A stretch of 64,000 bases of DNA, from NCBI GenBank assembly GCA_008000375.1, contig SMOI01000015.1, positions 162,716 through 226,715 on the forward strand, in the 5' to 3' direction. The stretch's first letter is position 1, and each line of letters begins with the position of its first letter. The notes below the pieces were generated by a model. The model did not search any database and was not told the DNA's origin. It was given only the letters and a program-made list of their open reading frames with translations. The stretch comes from Poteriospumella lacustris (lineage: Eukaryota > Sar > Chrysophyceae > Chromulinales > Dinobryaceae). Made by a program: the position numbers and the translations under genes. Positions 10,740-23,730 of the stretch are shown here, piece by piece.

Positions 10740-13700
10740 TTACAATCCTTGGCCTTGTTTGATCACCGCACCAGCGTTTGGACCCAAGCAAGATCGAGCC
10801 ATAGATTCGAAAACCTTCTCAATATCTGGATTGCTTCGGGTGAAGGGCTTGCGCCAGAAGGCATACTTGGGATTCTTGATCAGCTCAATGAACGTAATCA
10901 ACAGACCCCACTGCAATCATGCAAACAAGATTAATCACATTAATACTGACTGAATCTCAACATAAAAAAATACTTACCGGATGAGGACGATGAGCAATCA
11001 ATCTCTCGAACAGTACCCGGGTGATCTGTTCTTGAACAGCCTCACTATCGGTATCGGCGAACAGAGCCAGGATCGTGCTTGAAAAGTAATTCGTGTGGCT
11101 ATTCGGGTAACGGAGTTGATTGGCAACGATGTTCAAGACGATGTATCGCTGCTCGCCTTCGACCGCATGGATCAAAGTCTTCAGGAAATCGAGACCAACA
11201 TTTTTGCTGTGAGGGGGAAGCGACAATGTTGCCAAATAGAGCACAACCGCCGTGCACAATGAAGAACTTGTGGCCAAAGACGCAGAAACGGTCGTAGCAA
11301 GCGAAGGTAAGAAGTCGGAAGGTTGCTGCGTAGACACGAAATTGTCCAATGCTCCACGAAGTGGACCCAGCGACGACTGATAATCAACAAGGATTCTAGG
11401 TGCTTGCATAGATTCTGGGAGAGCATCTAGTCGCAAATTCGGAGTGAAAGGGTCCGGTAGCCTCATCGAACGAGGGAACGCCGAAAGAACCAAGTTTCGC
11501 AACTGCACACAATTGAGAGGAATCATTTCGCACAATGACAAGTGGAAGTCACACAAAAACTCTGGGAAGTCGTGAAGAAGGACAAGAAGAATTCGCAACA
11601 TGCCCTTGTACAGACGTTTGACGCACTCCAACGTCACACCGAGCTTCAAGTAAGGTTGCAAAAACGTCAGCAAGCATCCCAACAGCTTGTGCATCGTCTG
11701 CCATCCCTTCTGATTGCGGACGAGGTACGGCATGAAAGTTCTTTTCGAAATCAAGAGCAGCCAGCTGTATGCAAAGCCAGGCACAGCTGATGGTTGCAGA
11801 AGAAGATAGCACTGTGCATGCGCAGCAACCAAGGGGAGCAACGACGCCGCCATTTCTTGGCGTTCGTCAGTGGGTACACCCAAATCCTGTGACATGTTCG
11901 ACAGAATACGGTAATATGGCCGTTGATCAAAAACTCCCTTCGACGTCTTCTTAGAGTCGTGATCTTCAATGATGAGCTTCGCAACAACGGCGAGCATGCG
12001 ATTCAAAAGTGCCACACTTGCACGAGGAGCCAATGGGTCTGAAGCGGGATCCTTGTCTGCCACGCGAATAAGCAGCGTGAAAAGTTTTGATAAGCCATCC
12101 ATAAACATGTAGTTCATCACGCCGCCTGCCTCTTGAGTCGACGACTTCAACGATGCCTCCACGCAAACTTCCAGCGCCAAACGGAAAAACTTATCCGCCG
12201 ATTCTTCCGTTCGGAAGACTCCAAATTGATGAAGCAGTTGCAAGTATTGTGAGAACAACTGATCGTTGATGTTGCTCCAAATTGCTAACCATTTCTCTAA
12301 CAGCGCCGCAATTTGTTGCTTCAGAGCAACTTCTTTTGCGTTCGGCGGAGTTGGTGCAACTGGGGCAGCAGTCGCACCCACGGCAGCCGCTCCTGCTCCC
12401 GCAGGAGCCGCACGGCGCTCTTCCATGGTCGTTGCCAGAGTTTTCATGTCAAGGATCCACTTTTGCAAGCTTTTTCTGACGTTGACATTCGTAGGGCGCA
12501 TTTGTTGAATCGATTCAATGCACTGAGTGAAGTCGTAAACAGAACACAACGATTCCGTGACACTTTGCTTGATGAAAACAAGGGCAAGTTCAAGCCAGAA
12601 AATGTTGGCACCGCCTTCCATTTGCATGACAAGGTAGGAATCGAGATCATGTGGTTTGATAAGTTTGGCTCGAATAAGGAGCAACAAAATGTGCCGGTAC
12701 AAGCGACGGCTGAATTCATCGCTGACAGAACTGCTGTATTTTCCCAACCAGGCGAAGATGTCAGGATTGAAGGCCTTTGCACCTCCACAAGCTTCTCTCA
12801 CGGCTTCCAAAATAGTCACAAACACTTCCAGTCGCAAAGGGCTTGGGCTTGTTGATTCAAACAGCTTATTGAAGATAGACTCTGAAAAGGTCATCGCAGT
12901 GTCATTTCGGACGTTCACCATGGTGCGCTGAGTGACCAAAACCAAGTCTTTAATCAGTTGGGTGATCTCGTGGTCACCGAGCATTGCCAGAGTAATCTCA
13001 CGCCCTTGACTTTGCAACTGAACAGCTCGCAACGCTTGATCAAGGCGACCATAAATAAGCTGATACGCTTCAATTGCCTGGGACATTGTGAGAGACGGAA
13101 CATTGGCTGTCGCCTTCGCATCACCCGGGGTTGCGACCACAAAAAGATTGGAAAGCTTGGAGAACGTCTCGTACAACTGTAATTGTGACGAGGACAATCC
13201 ATTGGAAGACGGTCTCAAAATGTCCTGAATTTCAGCAGGGAACCGTGGCGGCAACGTCGGAACAGACTCATCAATGAATGAAGCATTCATTTCACGACTG
13301 CGTTTGCGGCTTTGGTACGCCTCGGCAAGAAGAACGTCGATTTCTCGAATAGACTTTTCCACTGCCGCCTTTTCGATGAGGACACTACCCAATTCGATGT
13401 TATCGTTCGCACACGTGGAAACAATTTGCTCGATAAGTGCCTGATCAGAGATGGCGCCAGTCAACAACGTTCGGAGGTGATTGCCGATGGAGATTCGCAA
13501 AGGCTCTTTGCAAATTGCGAAAGACAAGCTTCCAGCAAGACTTGATACCATAGTGTGCGCAGCTTTCTGGAGCGAAGATTCGCTGCCTTCCGTTGCAAAG
13601 TCCTTCAAAATAAGCTGCTTGGTAGTCGTTGTCGCCAGCGCCACGGATCGATCCACTGCAGAAGGGTAAATTTCGCGAATACCTCTTTCAACAGCAACAC

Positions 13701-16700
13701 CAACGACTCGTCTCTGAGTCGGATTGCTTGCAAAGTACGTCAAAGAGGCGTTGATAACAATGTTGTTCACAGCTTGGCTTAGAGCCACAGCAAGAGTGTC
13801 AGATGCGTCACCAGAAGAGTCTCCAGTCGCATTCACAACCGGCACTGGCTTCGCTTCCGATGCAGATGGAACAGCCGCCGCAGACTGCGCAACAGGAGCA
13901 GAATTCGGAATTGAGGCAGCCGATGCCTGGGTCTGGGCCGACGGCTTGAAGTTGAAGTCGGGATTCTTCTGGTCCTTGATGGGCATTCGGCAGCTTTGTA
14001 AGATGCTGGACTTGGGAATATCTTCCAACTTCACGTTGATGTTCTTGCATAGAACTTGCACTTCAAACTTGATGTTGAGTTTCAGGTCTTCGACTTCGGA
14101 AAGCTCACGCAATATTCCCAAGATGGCCATCAACCATGGATTCGGCGGTCTGAAAACCTTCGAATCCTTGACACCTTCAACGACTTTAGCAACAAATGGG
14201 CACACTGCGATCAAGTGACCAGTCTCATAACCCCAAATGATCAACTGCTTCAAATTTATTTTGCGTTGAAGCAACGGTCTGTTCTTGGTCAACGTCATCT
14301 GGCCGAGCCAAATACCGAAATGACGCAAAATGGAGCGTTCGCTGGTCGAAGAGGTGATGTTTGAGGAGGAGAGGAACTTTGTGACATTATGCAGGGTACT
14401 ATCCACGATGAGCTTGGAAAGCTCGGGACTGTCAATGATGTCCAGCATTGTCAAATAAAGAGGGTGCAGATTGGGCTGACTGCTCACTCTCTTTTCGACA
14501 AGGTAGTTTGCGAACCATCCATAAAATTCAGGTTTCATCAGCTCCTTCAACTCCTGGCTCTTCGCCTCAATATTGTTCTTAGCAACGTTGTTTATGATGA
14601 AGTGAACCGTGTCCCTGACGCTATCAGAGGGAACCATGACCTCTTCAACGGGGAGGTTTACTTTTACCATTCGGTCTTTTTCAGTTTCACGAACCGCTGA
14701 TGCTTCAACCGCAGATAGGCTGGAAGGTGTAAACTCGCTTGCGGAAACATTGAAGGCCAACCCTGAAGGCGTCTGCTTTGCATCCCCGGCTGAGAGAGAA
14801 ACTCCAGCTAACTGAGTTGCCAAAGAATTAACATTCGCGCTGTTATTCATGAAAGGTGCCGCTGATGCAGATGCGGTAGAGGCGGCCGAAGTGGCCCCGG
14901 ACGATACATTTGGATAATTACCAAATGCATTTGGCTGCGCACCATCGTACGACTGTGCAAGGCCCGATGACTGGGTGGACGCATTCTGCGCTGCAGGTTG
15001 AGGATTACTTAAGGCTCGTTGAGCTTCCTGGAAGAGCTCTGGGTTATGGCGGGACAGATGGGGGATTTGGATGAGATGAGAGCAATACTGCGGCCACTCT
15101 CCCAATCGCGACTTGAAGTGCTCCAACGCAATTTGCCCGAACCGGAACATTTTGTCGTTGCCCTCACCAAGATCGGGATCTTTACGGAGAGCCTCCAACA
15201 CATAGCGCAGAGCAATACCAAGGGTGATGCTTGAAATAAGCTGATGCTGAATCAATGAACCAAACAAGCGAGCAGTGATCTGAAGCTCCTTTTCTGGGTA
15301 CTTGTGGAAAAAACGATACTCGTCAAAAAGGTTATGGACCATGCAACGGAAAAGCTCCTGTTCCTTCTTCTCGGACGAAGTTTTAAACTGCCTCAACAAC
15401 TGAATCACGTCTTGGATAGAAATATCAGTGGTGTAAATTTTCTGAAAATAGGCATTGGCCAGGGCCTCCACCTCCTCAGATTCGGGACCAGTGGGCCGAC
15501 CTTCCAGACCAGGTTCTTCACGCGAAGATGGGAAAGCTGCGGACGACTGCTGCTGAAATTGGGTATTTTGCTGCTGGTACGCATTGAACAATGCCACAAG
15601 AGACTTAATTTCTTCGTTCGAAACAACAGCAGGGAACTGTTGCAGAGCGCGGACAATCGTGGTAAAAGAGTCGACAGACATAATACCATCCGTCTGCTGC
15701 GAAATTGCTCTAGGACGCAAATTCTCTCCATGATATTTCACAAAAGTGAACAGAAATCTAACATTTTTGGTGTCAATAGAGGCTGTGAGCTTCTCTTCCA
15801 AACTGAATTCTTGTCTGTCCGATTTGACACACCAGTAACCAATGAGATCTTCCAACGATGAATCAGTCTCCAAACGCCGGAAATATTGGGCACCAAGATT
15901 CTTCACGATACTTTCTGTCATGATTATCTCTGCTGCTTTGGTCGCTTTCTTGAAAGCGATATAGCACAGTCGAAACAACAGATCTGTATTCGTGGTGAAT
16001 AACTTTCTCATGACGACGTGGCTGCTTGGCTTGGACCCCGGCAACCCGGTAAACAGCGGGAGAAGACGCTGCAGAACCTCCAAGCGGACAACACCAGGCT
16101 GTTGGACCACAGCTAATGATGTCAGAACATACTCGGGAAAATTGGAGGCAGCCTTCATGATAACCTCGAGAACTTCAATAGCCATCCCATTGTTTGCGAT
16201 GTCAAGAAGACGGGCATAGAATGCGTGACAAACCCAACAAAAGTTTGGAGGAACAGGGATATTATCCCCAATAATGATTTGATCCTGAGAGATGAAAGGA
16301 GAGAAATCAATGATCGTTCGAGGAGCGCCGCTGAGAAGTGCCAACAATGTAAATTGCGCACGAACATTGGACCACATACTGTGCAACAGGCCAGCCGGGG
16401 GAATGGAAGAACCAGAAATCCGAACTATCAACTGCACCAAAACCTGGAAGTCTGCTTCAGAGCGGATCGTTAATCGGGGATTGTCCAAAAACTTGACCAC
16501 AAGAACCCAGTTGATACTTTTGCATTCTTGTTGCAACACCTCAGTAACAACTTCGTAATTCCATTCTGGCCGTTTGTCCCCAGGCAGAAGAGTGACAAGG
16601 ATCAGTGCGATCTGCTCTTCATCAATTCTAAGCGAAGTGGAGATGAGAACTTTACGAAAGTTATCCGCATTAGCTGAACACTTGGGGCCGAGCTCCTCAA

Positions 16701-17413
16701 GTGCAGCAGCGATAAATCTGCTCCGCTGTTCAACCATACGAGTCAAAGAAACATCCGACGTCAATCCCATTCCAAAACCAGAACTAGGCTGCAAAAATCC
16801 GGATGGTGCAGACAAAGAGTTATCGCGCAGAATTGACATAACTTGTTGAATTGAGTCCATCGATAAGAATTCCTAGGACAAAGAAAACAGCAAATGAGTC
16901 GAAACGTCACCAACGGTACCAAATACAAAAACGACTTACTTCATCGGCCTGAATCGCGGCCAACAAGCCCGTTCGAATTTCGTCAGGAATTTCTGCAATT
17001 TGAACAGAAATTCTGAAATCGCTCAGCTTGGAAACAATGAATTTTTTTGCCGACGATGAGATAGGTTTCAAATGCGAGAAGAGCAAATTATACGCCAAAG
17101 CAATGCTCTCCACAAAGTTGAGGGATGAAAGCTTTGTAATGGCATCAACAATATCGTCTAAGCTTATTTGCGTCTCAAACTTGAAGGCAGAGTCAAATGC
17201 GTTCACGATTTTTGCTTTAGATGCCGGCTTTCTTAGCGTCTCCTTCATTTCCGCACGAAACAGAGCAATCTGAGTAAAGAGTTTGATGGATTCAGCGAAA
17301 AGAATAAAGCGCACACTTCAATGCAAGGGAAGCAAACCTTGGCTTCATCCCATCTCCCAAATTCTTTGATCTCGCTCAGGAGTTGAAGAAGGGTAGATTC
17401 GTCGCCACTAAAC
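10740..17413 (-). CDS. CNOT1: CCR4-NOT complex scaffold subunit NOT1
   Basis: Four exons. Exon 1 starts at the ATG 17411-17413 (MFSGDESTLLQLLSEIKEF), exon 2 begins IALFRAEMKETL, exon 3 is the huge block 16870 to about 10978, and the last exon ends WGLLITFIELIKNPKYAFW ... GAVIKQGQGL with the stop at 10740-10742. The product is about 2150 residues; animal CNOT1 has about 2370. Recognisable parts are the N-terminal HEAT repeats, the MIF4G-like CAF1-binding region (KVNLPVEEVMVPSDSVRD to the AWLMAILGILREL-type block), the DUF3819 region (REIYPSAVDRSVALATTT), and the C-terminal NOT-module domain (FLCDFHLSLCEMIPLNCVQLRNL). Gln- and Ala/Ser-rich linkers separate them. It scaffolds cytoplasmic mRNA deadenylation and decay. 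No defects are seen. Confidence 0.95.
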
Positions 17414-17951
17414 ATTTATTTGCCAAGAATAAACGAAGCAAACGGCGAAGGGTCTTTGTTGGGGGTAGTGGTATACGTGAATGAGGACACTGTAAGACTC
17501 GTTTCACATGTGAACGAGAGAGTAAGTCATTCTTGGAAAGAGAAAAGATCATGTCGGCGTTGTGAGTCGCGCGTGAGATGTGTGAGAAGAAGTCAAGGAC
17601 GACTACCGACGCTGGAGTGTGTGCTGTCGTGTCCATTCTCACCTACGGTCAAACCTCTTCTCTTATATATGATTATTGATGTATAGCTTGATCATTTTCA
17701 TGTACGACAACTCAAGGACCGTTTCACTAGTTCACTGTGCAGTCGTTATCGTTAGCGATCGTTGCAGCTTTTCGAGGACCAAGCCAGGCAAGGAGTACGG
17801 AGTAGTTATGGAGTTGTCACGGCTGTTAGGTCAGCGAAACACAAAAATACCAGATCGATGAGATAGGATTCGTGCGTTCGTCAAATATAAACTTTCTTTG
17901 CCTGAGATTTTCTTGTCATAACCAGTCCAGTCCATCAAGCCACCTCCCAGG
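17414..17951. promoter_or_regulatory. Divergent spacer CNOT1 / FSIP2-like gene
   Basis: About 540 bases without a supported gene between opposite starts. There are scattered GATCG and purine-rich stretches but no clear element. Confidence 0.35.
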
Positions 17952-18619
17952 ATGAGTAAGGCCCGAGATGTGTCACCAGAAGTTTTAGACAAAAAGGAAA
18001 AAGGATTTGCCCTCACGGGCTTGCACTCTGTCAGATTGAATGAGTACAATGCGTTGTACGATCCAAACATGCGACATTTCTTCGAAAGCAAAAACAATCA
18101 GTTGTTGTTGTATCGGACTGGCCAGATAGATAGCAACGGTCGAGTGATTGATTTGGACAAAAATAAGTCTAAGTTGTTCATTCTTGAGAGAGAGTTTAAA
18201 GAAGCGGAGAAAATAGAGGAAAGACGGCAAAAAGAAGAGCTGGAAATGAGGGTACGGATTTCTTTGCTCAATCACGGTATTTTGTTCTGACGAATATCTT
18301 CTCGTGTGTATAGTATCGAGTGCAACGTAAGCGCTTCAATGAATTAGAGCGTCTGAGGAAGTTAGAAATCCTGCAAAAATTGAAAGCTGAGCGGGAATTG
18401 AGTAAAGAGATCGTCTCAACTTTGAGGTTGTCGACAACGGGAGGATTCGATGCAAAAAGATCACTCACACGATCTGCAAGCAGAAATATTGTGGTACGTG
18501 TGATAAGAATTCTTTGTTTATCGCCACTTTCCCTCATTGATTTTCTTTGGTCAACGATGTAGGGGAATTCCAAAGCTTATGACGGCGGAGGCAGTTCTTT
18601 CTTCGTGACAGAGAAGTGA
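17952..18619 (+). CDS. Short FSIP2-like, probable axonemal protein
   Basis: Three exons (17952-18251, 18314-18493, 18563-18619) join in phase 0 through introns of 62 and 69 bases and give 178 residues. The N-terminal half has the pattern YNALYDPNMRHFFESK, then LYRTGQIDSNGRVIDLDK. This resembles the conserved N-terminal block of fibrous-sheath-interacting protein 2 and related flagellar proteins (LHDPHLR-Y-RK ... GxI). The rest is a charged single helix (RKRFNELERLRKLEILQKLK), followed by a short Gly/Ser tail. The link to FSIP2 rests on motif resemblance only. The ciliary genes elsewhere in the window make a flagellar role plausible. Confidence 0.6.
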
Positions 18620-18700
18620 TCATTTGCTGAGCAATTTGTGTACATAGTGATACAACTGGTAATTAATTAAGCAGTTGATGTTGAGAAGCAGTTTGTCGGA

Positions 18701-21008
18701 TCATTTTCCAGTCTTTAATTGCAAATGACGTATAAGCAGCCTTCTATTTTCCAAAAGAGACATCCAGTCGCTCGCCGAAACGTCGGACAAAGACAGCAGT
18801 TGCGAACTACAACCTGCGCAGCTATCACACAAATTAACTACGACTGTGTGATTTGAACTACCTTCAGGTGCAGACGCGGAACGCTGACCGTCGTGTTGTT
18901 CCCTTTGGCCACACGAAATTTGAATGTTGCATTGCTTTCCAAACAGATAAGCTTGAGATAGAGTTCTGTGGCCATAATTTGCGACGACACATGGACAATC
19001 ACGATCTTTCTCATCGCCTTTTGAAAGAACGAATGCCTCCAGCTCATCTCCGAATAACAACGCCTCTTCCAACCTGAAAGTGAAAACACAAGAACATATA
19101 TTCTCGAACACTAACTCCCAATTCATGAAAAATCATACTGAAAGCAAGTAAACACGTACCACATCTGATCTATTGCGACGCACAATTGTCTCCACATACT
19201 TATTGGGGATTCACACAAGTTGCGAGAAAGCCGGTACCAATCCATGGCCTCGAAGTCATTCCACTGCAGCAGACGATCAGGAAAAGGAATCCGCCAATTG
19301 TTATTCGGGACGAAGTTGTTGATGTGAGATCTCCCAAACTTTTGAAGGCGACAGCTGGACATTCCCAGATTGATGCAAATTGATGAAAAGAAGAATCTCA
19401 TTTTTCCTACCAGAGTGGACAACGTCGCTGTTGTCTCAAACCGTCGTAAACAATCCGCAACTATATTTGCAGCTGCTAAATACTTCGATTCGGCGGTGGC
19501 AAAGTGACCCTCAAGATAAAATAGTTGACCTTCCAAGAACAAGCGATGAGAAATAAAGAAAGCAAAGGAAAAGAAGCAGTAAGGTTCTTCGGGTTGCCCT
19601 TCCGTCACATAACTTCGCAAGAATATGGTCTGCAAAGCATCCAAGCAGGAGTCCTGAAAGAAGGCTCTGTCGCACCAAGAAAAATATCGGTCAGAATCCA
19701 GCAAGTTCTCCAAGTCGCTCAAAAAGAGACGAGATAAATCAGGACTCTCCGTTAGATGCATGTTATGTTCCGGAATGGTGAAGAAGGCGGATCTGAGAAT
19801 CTCCTTTTCAATATATCCCGACCGTCGGCTTCGAACCAACCTTGTCGGATCACTATCGAAGTAAGCGATGCATTCTTGAAGGCCAGGAAAAGAGGAACAC
19901 ACACTTGCCGCGGTTTTCAAATGTAGATGACACAAGAACGGGCTTCCTATACGCAGAAAGACGAACAAATGAATGCATTAGAACAAACTCCAGTTTCGCG
20001 AAAATGAGACACTCACCCATCCCAGCAAAGGCTAAGGCCCTCAAGATCCAGTAGCCACACTCTTTATCATGACCTGGCACATGAATTAAAGCCCTGGTGA
20101 AATCCGCTGCGACGGCAAAATGGCCCGCACTCAAGGCGAAGAGTGAACCACAAGCAAAAGTTTGTGTGAAGATTGTCGTTTTAGAATCCTCAAAGTCTGA
20201 TGATATTTTGTGAACATGGTCGCTAAATTAAATCCAGAGATCATAGATGAGTGAATTCACAAGTTTTTACCTGCTACGCACTTATGATCGGCGAAAGATC
20301 CAAGAACGTTTTTGGAGACAATGGAGTCCAACGTTTCCATGTCTTTGACTAGGGTGAGAACAACATCAAGACCTTGGAAATGGAGTCTCTTCTGCAGAGC
20401 AATATAAAACATCATTAGAGCCATGACACTTTCTCAGATTTCCGCAACCACTACCTTCTCGGTGAGCGAAGCCAATTTTTCCACGTTTCGAGTGACAGAT
20501 ATGAGAATTCTTAGAGCCTCCTGGATTGGGTCTGATAGTGGGGCGCTGACAAAATTGCTACTGGTCTCAAGAGATACGTTGCCCACACGGTTTCTGCGGC
20601 TTCTTTTCGATGCCTTTAGGAGCTCCACAGCGCGCTGATGAAAGTCCAGAAACTAATAAGCACAAGCGTGCGCGCAGAAATTCTGTTGCATCTCACCTTG
20701 GATTCAACGGCTTCAAAGTTTCTTTGCGTAATTTCCACACCTTTGGTGACGTTTGAGTGCTGTGGGCCACTAATCCATTTCACAGTTTCAGTTTCTTCCC
20801 TGTCCATTTCAGCCATGCATTTCTCGTCATCAAATCGTGCCCATTTGTCGTAGTCGCTTGACATGATTGAATTGATTGAATTGTACAAGTCACACGATCT
20901 ACCCGAAACGGTGTCGCCCAAAACTTTTATCGCCTTACAACTTATCGTTGCATTCTTTCCCGTGTGAAACAAATCTTGTGCAAACGATACGATATCAGAT
21001 AAAAACAT
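18701..21008 (-). CDS. Unknown multi-exon protein with TPR-like helices
   Basis: About seven exons chain through GT-AG introns. The first contains SDYDKWARFDDEKCMAEMD, followed by FLDFHQRAVELLKASKRSRR, KRLHFQGLDVVLTLVKDME, a TPR-like stretch (LFALSAGHFAVAADFTRAL), a long exon 19145-19945 with another TPR-like helix pair (HFATAESKYLAAANIVADCL), and a C-terminal exon ending at 18701 with CDSCAGCSSQLL. The opening W-x-x-F-D-D-E pattern recalls SPAG1/TTC12-type proteins, but I cannot name the family. The start could be the ATG at 21008 or the one at 20864. The exon chain is my inference and some joins are less certain than others. Confidence 0.55.
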
Positions 21009-21269
21009 AAATAAACATCATGACGAGGTCGGAGCTCGTCCTTTGTACGACTAAGGGCCCTAAGTGAGCAATACAAAACACAGTAAAAGGGCAGTCGTTC
21101 GTACATTTGCACCACCGGGCCAGAATCGATCACGTTCGTGGTGTTCTACTGTTCAATTTCCATTTCATTTACAACGAAATACTTGGCTACACTTGGGCAA
21201 GTTGGAATTCGATTAGAGTCTTTTCAACAGTTTTATCTGCACCAACTTTGAACGCTATTGTTTGAGCTG

Positions 21270-22717
21270 ATGTTTGATATTGATTTCGCATTACAGGTCC
21301 TCGAGAAGGAGCGCCCTACTCGAGTTGTCTTGCAATTCCAAGATTCTTTTTTGTCTGAAAGTGTGTCAGTTTTCCAAATCTTACGGGAAAAGTATTCAAA
21401 GAAGGAAGCAGAGTTTTATATCAATGCCGATTCCACGTGGGGCTCATCCGCCGATGATATTTCATCGAAACATGTTGATGGTGATATCATTTTGATGTTC
21501 GGCAAAGATGCGACGATTCGAAACTCATTGGTTTATTTTATTCCTTTCTCTCTCAAGGTGCCCGTTGATGACGCCATTGCTGACTTGAGGGATACTTTTG
21601 AAAAGTCTTTTCGCCGAGTTCACATATTTTATGAATCGACGTATTTCTGGTTAGCTCTTAAGGTGTTTTTTGCATTTGGAAAGTCATCACTTGCAGTTTC
21701 GCAGCTTGTTCGCAATCGAAACGATTTCAGTTGCAGTACAGACGATGAAGTAGTTGGTGGGTTCCACGTTGACCGAGAGTTGGATCTTGACAAAGAAAAT
21801 TGTGGCATGCTGTACATCGGCAGTACGAACAGTCAACTGACATACATTTCAGGACGATTTCCGGACCACCACTTTTTTCATTATGACCCTTCTAAACGCT
21901 CGAGCAACGAGCTACCTCCTCGTAATAGGCTACTGGCTGAGAGATATGGGAGAATATCGAGAGTTGAGGCGTCGGAGATCATTGGCATAATCATACACTC
22001 AATGAGTATGGAGGCCAACGAAACCAAGCGCATCATTGATGCTGTCGAGGAGATGATTAAGATAGCGGGAAAGCAGTTTTATACATTTGCTATTGGAAGA
22101 ATGGACGAATCAAAACTTGAAAATTTTCCTGAGGTAAGTTTGCTGAGTCTTTTAGAACACGATATGGTATGTCTGATATCGGATGACTTGTCGAAAATGT
22201 GCAGATAGACCTTTTCTGTCTCATATCTGCCGATTCTATAAATGTTCTCGGTGATAGAAAGTATGAATATCGCTGAAGTATGAAGCTCACTTCCATGCTC
22301 CACCATTACCTGCGTACTGTTTTGTGTTCAGGTGGAGACGACCTATCATTACGCCGTTCGAGTTGCAGGTCGGCCTTGGGTTGCGCGATTGGGAATCTGT
22401 GATCAGAGCTGACTTAGGTTGCTTTCTTTACTTTCCTATGTTTGGAGATGCGAAACTTAACACATTTCCCTTTGTTTGCAGATATAATCTACGAAGGAGC
22501 AGCGGCCGTTACGCTAAATCAAGCCGACGACTCTGAAGACTTCGCTCTAACCAAAGCAGAACAGAGAGCTGTTGCTGTTATCAATGGGAAGGGATCAGAA
22601 TATTTTTCGGAACGTTCGTACAAAGGACTGATTCCGAAGGAAGATAACCTGGCTATGGATATTGTGAAAGGTCATTTTGGTACGGCCTCATCATATACCC
22701 GCGCAACCGACAGTTGA
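21270..22717 (+). CDS. DPH2: Diphthamide biosynthesis protein DPH2
   Basis: Four exons (21270-22133, 22205-22260, 22332-22417, 22482-22717) keep frame and give 413 residues. DPH2 pairs with DPH1 in the first step of diphthamide synthesis on eEF2, transferring the aminocarboxypropyl group of SAM to histidine. Family blocks are RVVLQFQDSFL, the middle-domain MLYIGSTNSQL, YGRISRVEASEIIGII, the signature WRRPIITPFELQVGL, and the tail EYFSERSYKGL. The cysteine positions usual for the first iron-sulfur block are missing: WGSSADD stands where YGSCCVDE is typical. The later block is CLISADS rather than a form ending in a cysteine after the small residues. In-frame TTG codons precede the chosen ATG, and an upstream coding exon cannot be excluded. 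Confidence 0.88.
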
Positions 22718-22872
22718 TAAGTGTAACATCGCAATAATTCTTTTGACTTGCGCCACCATTCAAGAAGCGTGGATTCTTAAAGAAGAGATATAAAACACGA
22801 TCGTTGAGGAAGGAAAAAAGTAAGTGCGCAGCTCAGGATTAAATTTACAACGTAACCAAATATGCTACTTCT

Positions 22873-23187
22873 TTAATCGACCTTTCGTCTGAACGAGCAG
22901 CCCTCCGTCAATTGGCACTTACCACCGGTAGGAGTGCAAAGCATTTGGGCGCAGCCAGCGCAGAAGACAACGGTCTAAATCAAAGTAGCACGAGAGTTAA
23001 TTGGATCAAGTATTTGTGACACAGCCAAATCAAAAGTTACCTGAGCATGTGAGAAGATGGTGGTGATGTGGAAGCAGCCAGGGCACTTAACGTCCATGAA
23101 GAAGCTGTTAGGAGATTGAATCAATCTCTTGAGCTTGTGCTTGGACTTCTCATCCGCGGCAGAAGGGTGAAACAAATCCTTGGGCAT
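22873..23187 (-). CDS. RPS27: 40S ribosomal protein S27 (eS27)
   Basis: Two exons encode 82 residues. The first ([18 protein letters not shown] to ITTIFSHAQ) has its ATG at 23185-23187; the second ([19 protein letters not shown] to SFRRKVD) stops at 22873-22875. The C4 zinc finger is intact (CPGC ... CAGC). Intron about 66 bases, near 22976-23042. The length matches other eukaryotic eS27 proteins (82-84). A splice-acceptor-like tract (TTCTCTTCTGTAG) sits three bases before the ATG, suggesting a non-coding 5' exon. Confidence 0.95.
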
Positions 23188-23730
23188 TTTCTACAGAAGA
23201 GAAATTACGAGAAAAATTGTGCAAATTGTGTTACCAACAAGCCCTAAGCAACGACGAAAAGACATCAATACCTTGAAAAAAATCACTGAACGGTGCGCTG
23301 AATTAGCTATGTGATCGACAGGAACTCGTGGAAAAGACCACTATGAAGAAGCAGTGAGGTTTTTTGGTGACTTGTGAGACTCGCTTGCCACACGCGAACG
23401 CCACAAATGAGACTCAGCTATCATGTGTCGTTTTTCTCCACATTTCCATCAAATTAGACGGAGTTTATTAGTTCTTCAAAATACGGTATTTGCAAACCTC
23501 GCATACAATATAGCTGTACATATTGTGTCTAAAGTCATCAATATGTAGCTTGTTCTTGGAGATTTGTAGATACAAAGTGCAAGGGGAGTGGGGGGAGTTT
23601 TTGATTGGCACTGGCGCCTTCAGATTGGCGACAATAAGGAAGAGCTCTTTAACGAGCCATCAAATGCAAGATTTATTCACATCACGCGTTGAAAGTAATC
23701 ATCGATAAATTTTTTAATCGGATTCTAAAA
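23188..23730. promoter_or_regulatory. Divergent spacer RPS27 / SDA1
   Basis: About 540 bases between opposite starts. It may hold the RPS27 5' leader exon and intron and an upstream SDA1 exon. No further gene is supported. Confidence 0.35.

Noticed and set aside
17414-17951. tRNA or other RNA gene in the longer spacers
   Set aside because: No A/B-box pair or cloverleaf could be recognised by eye in any spacer; a covariance-model scan would decide.
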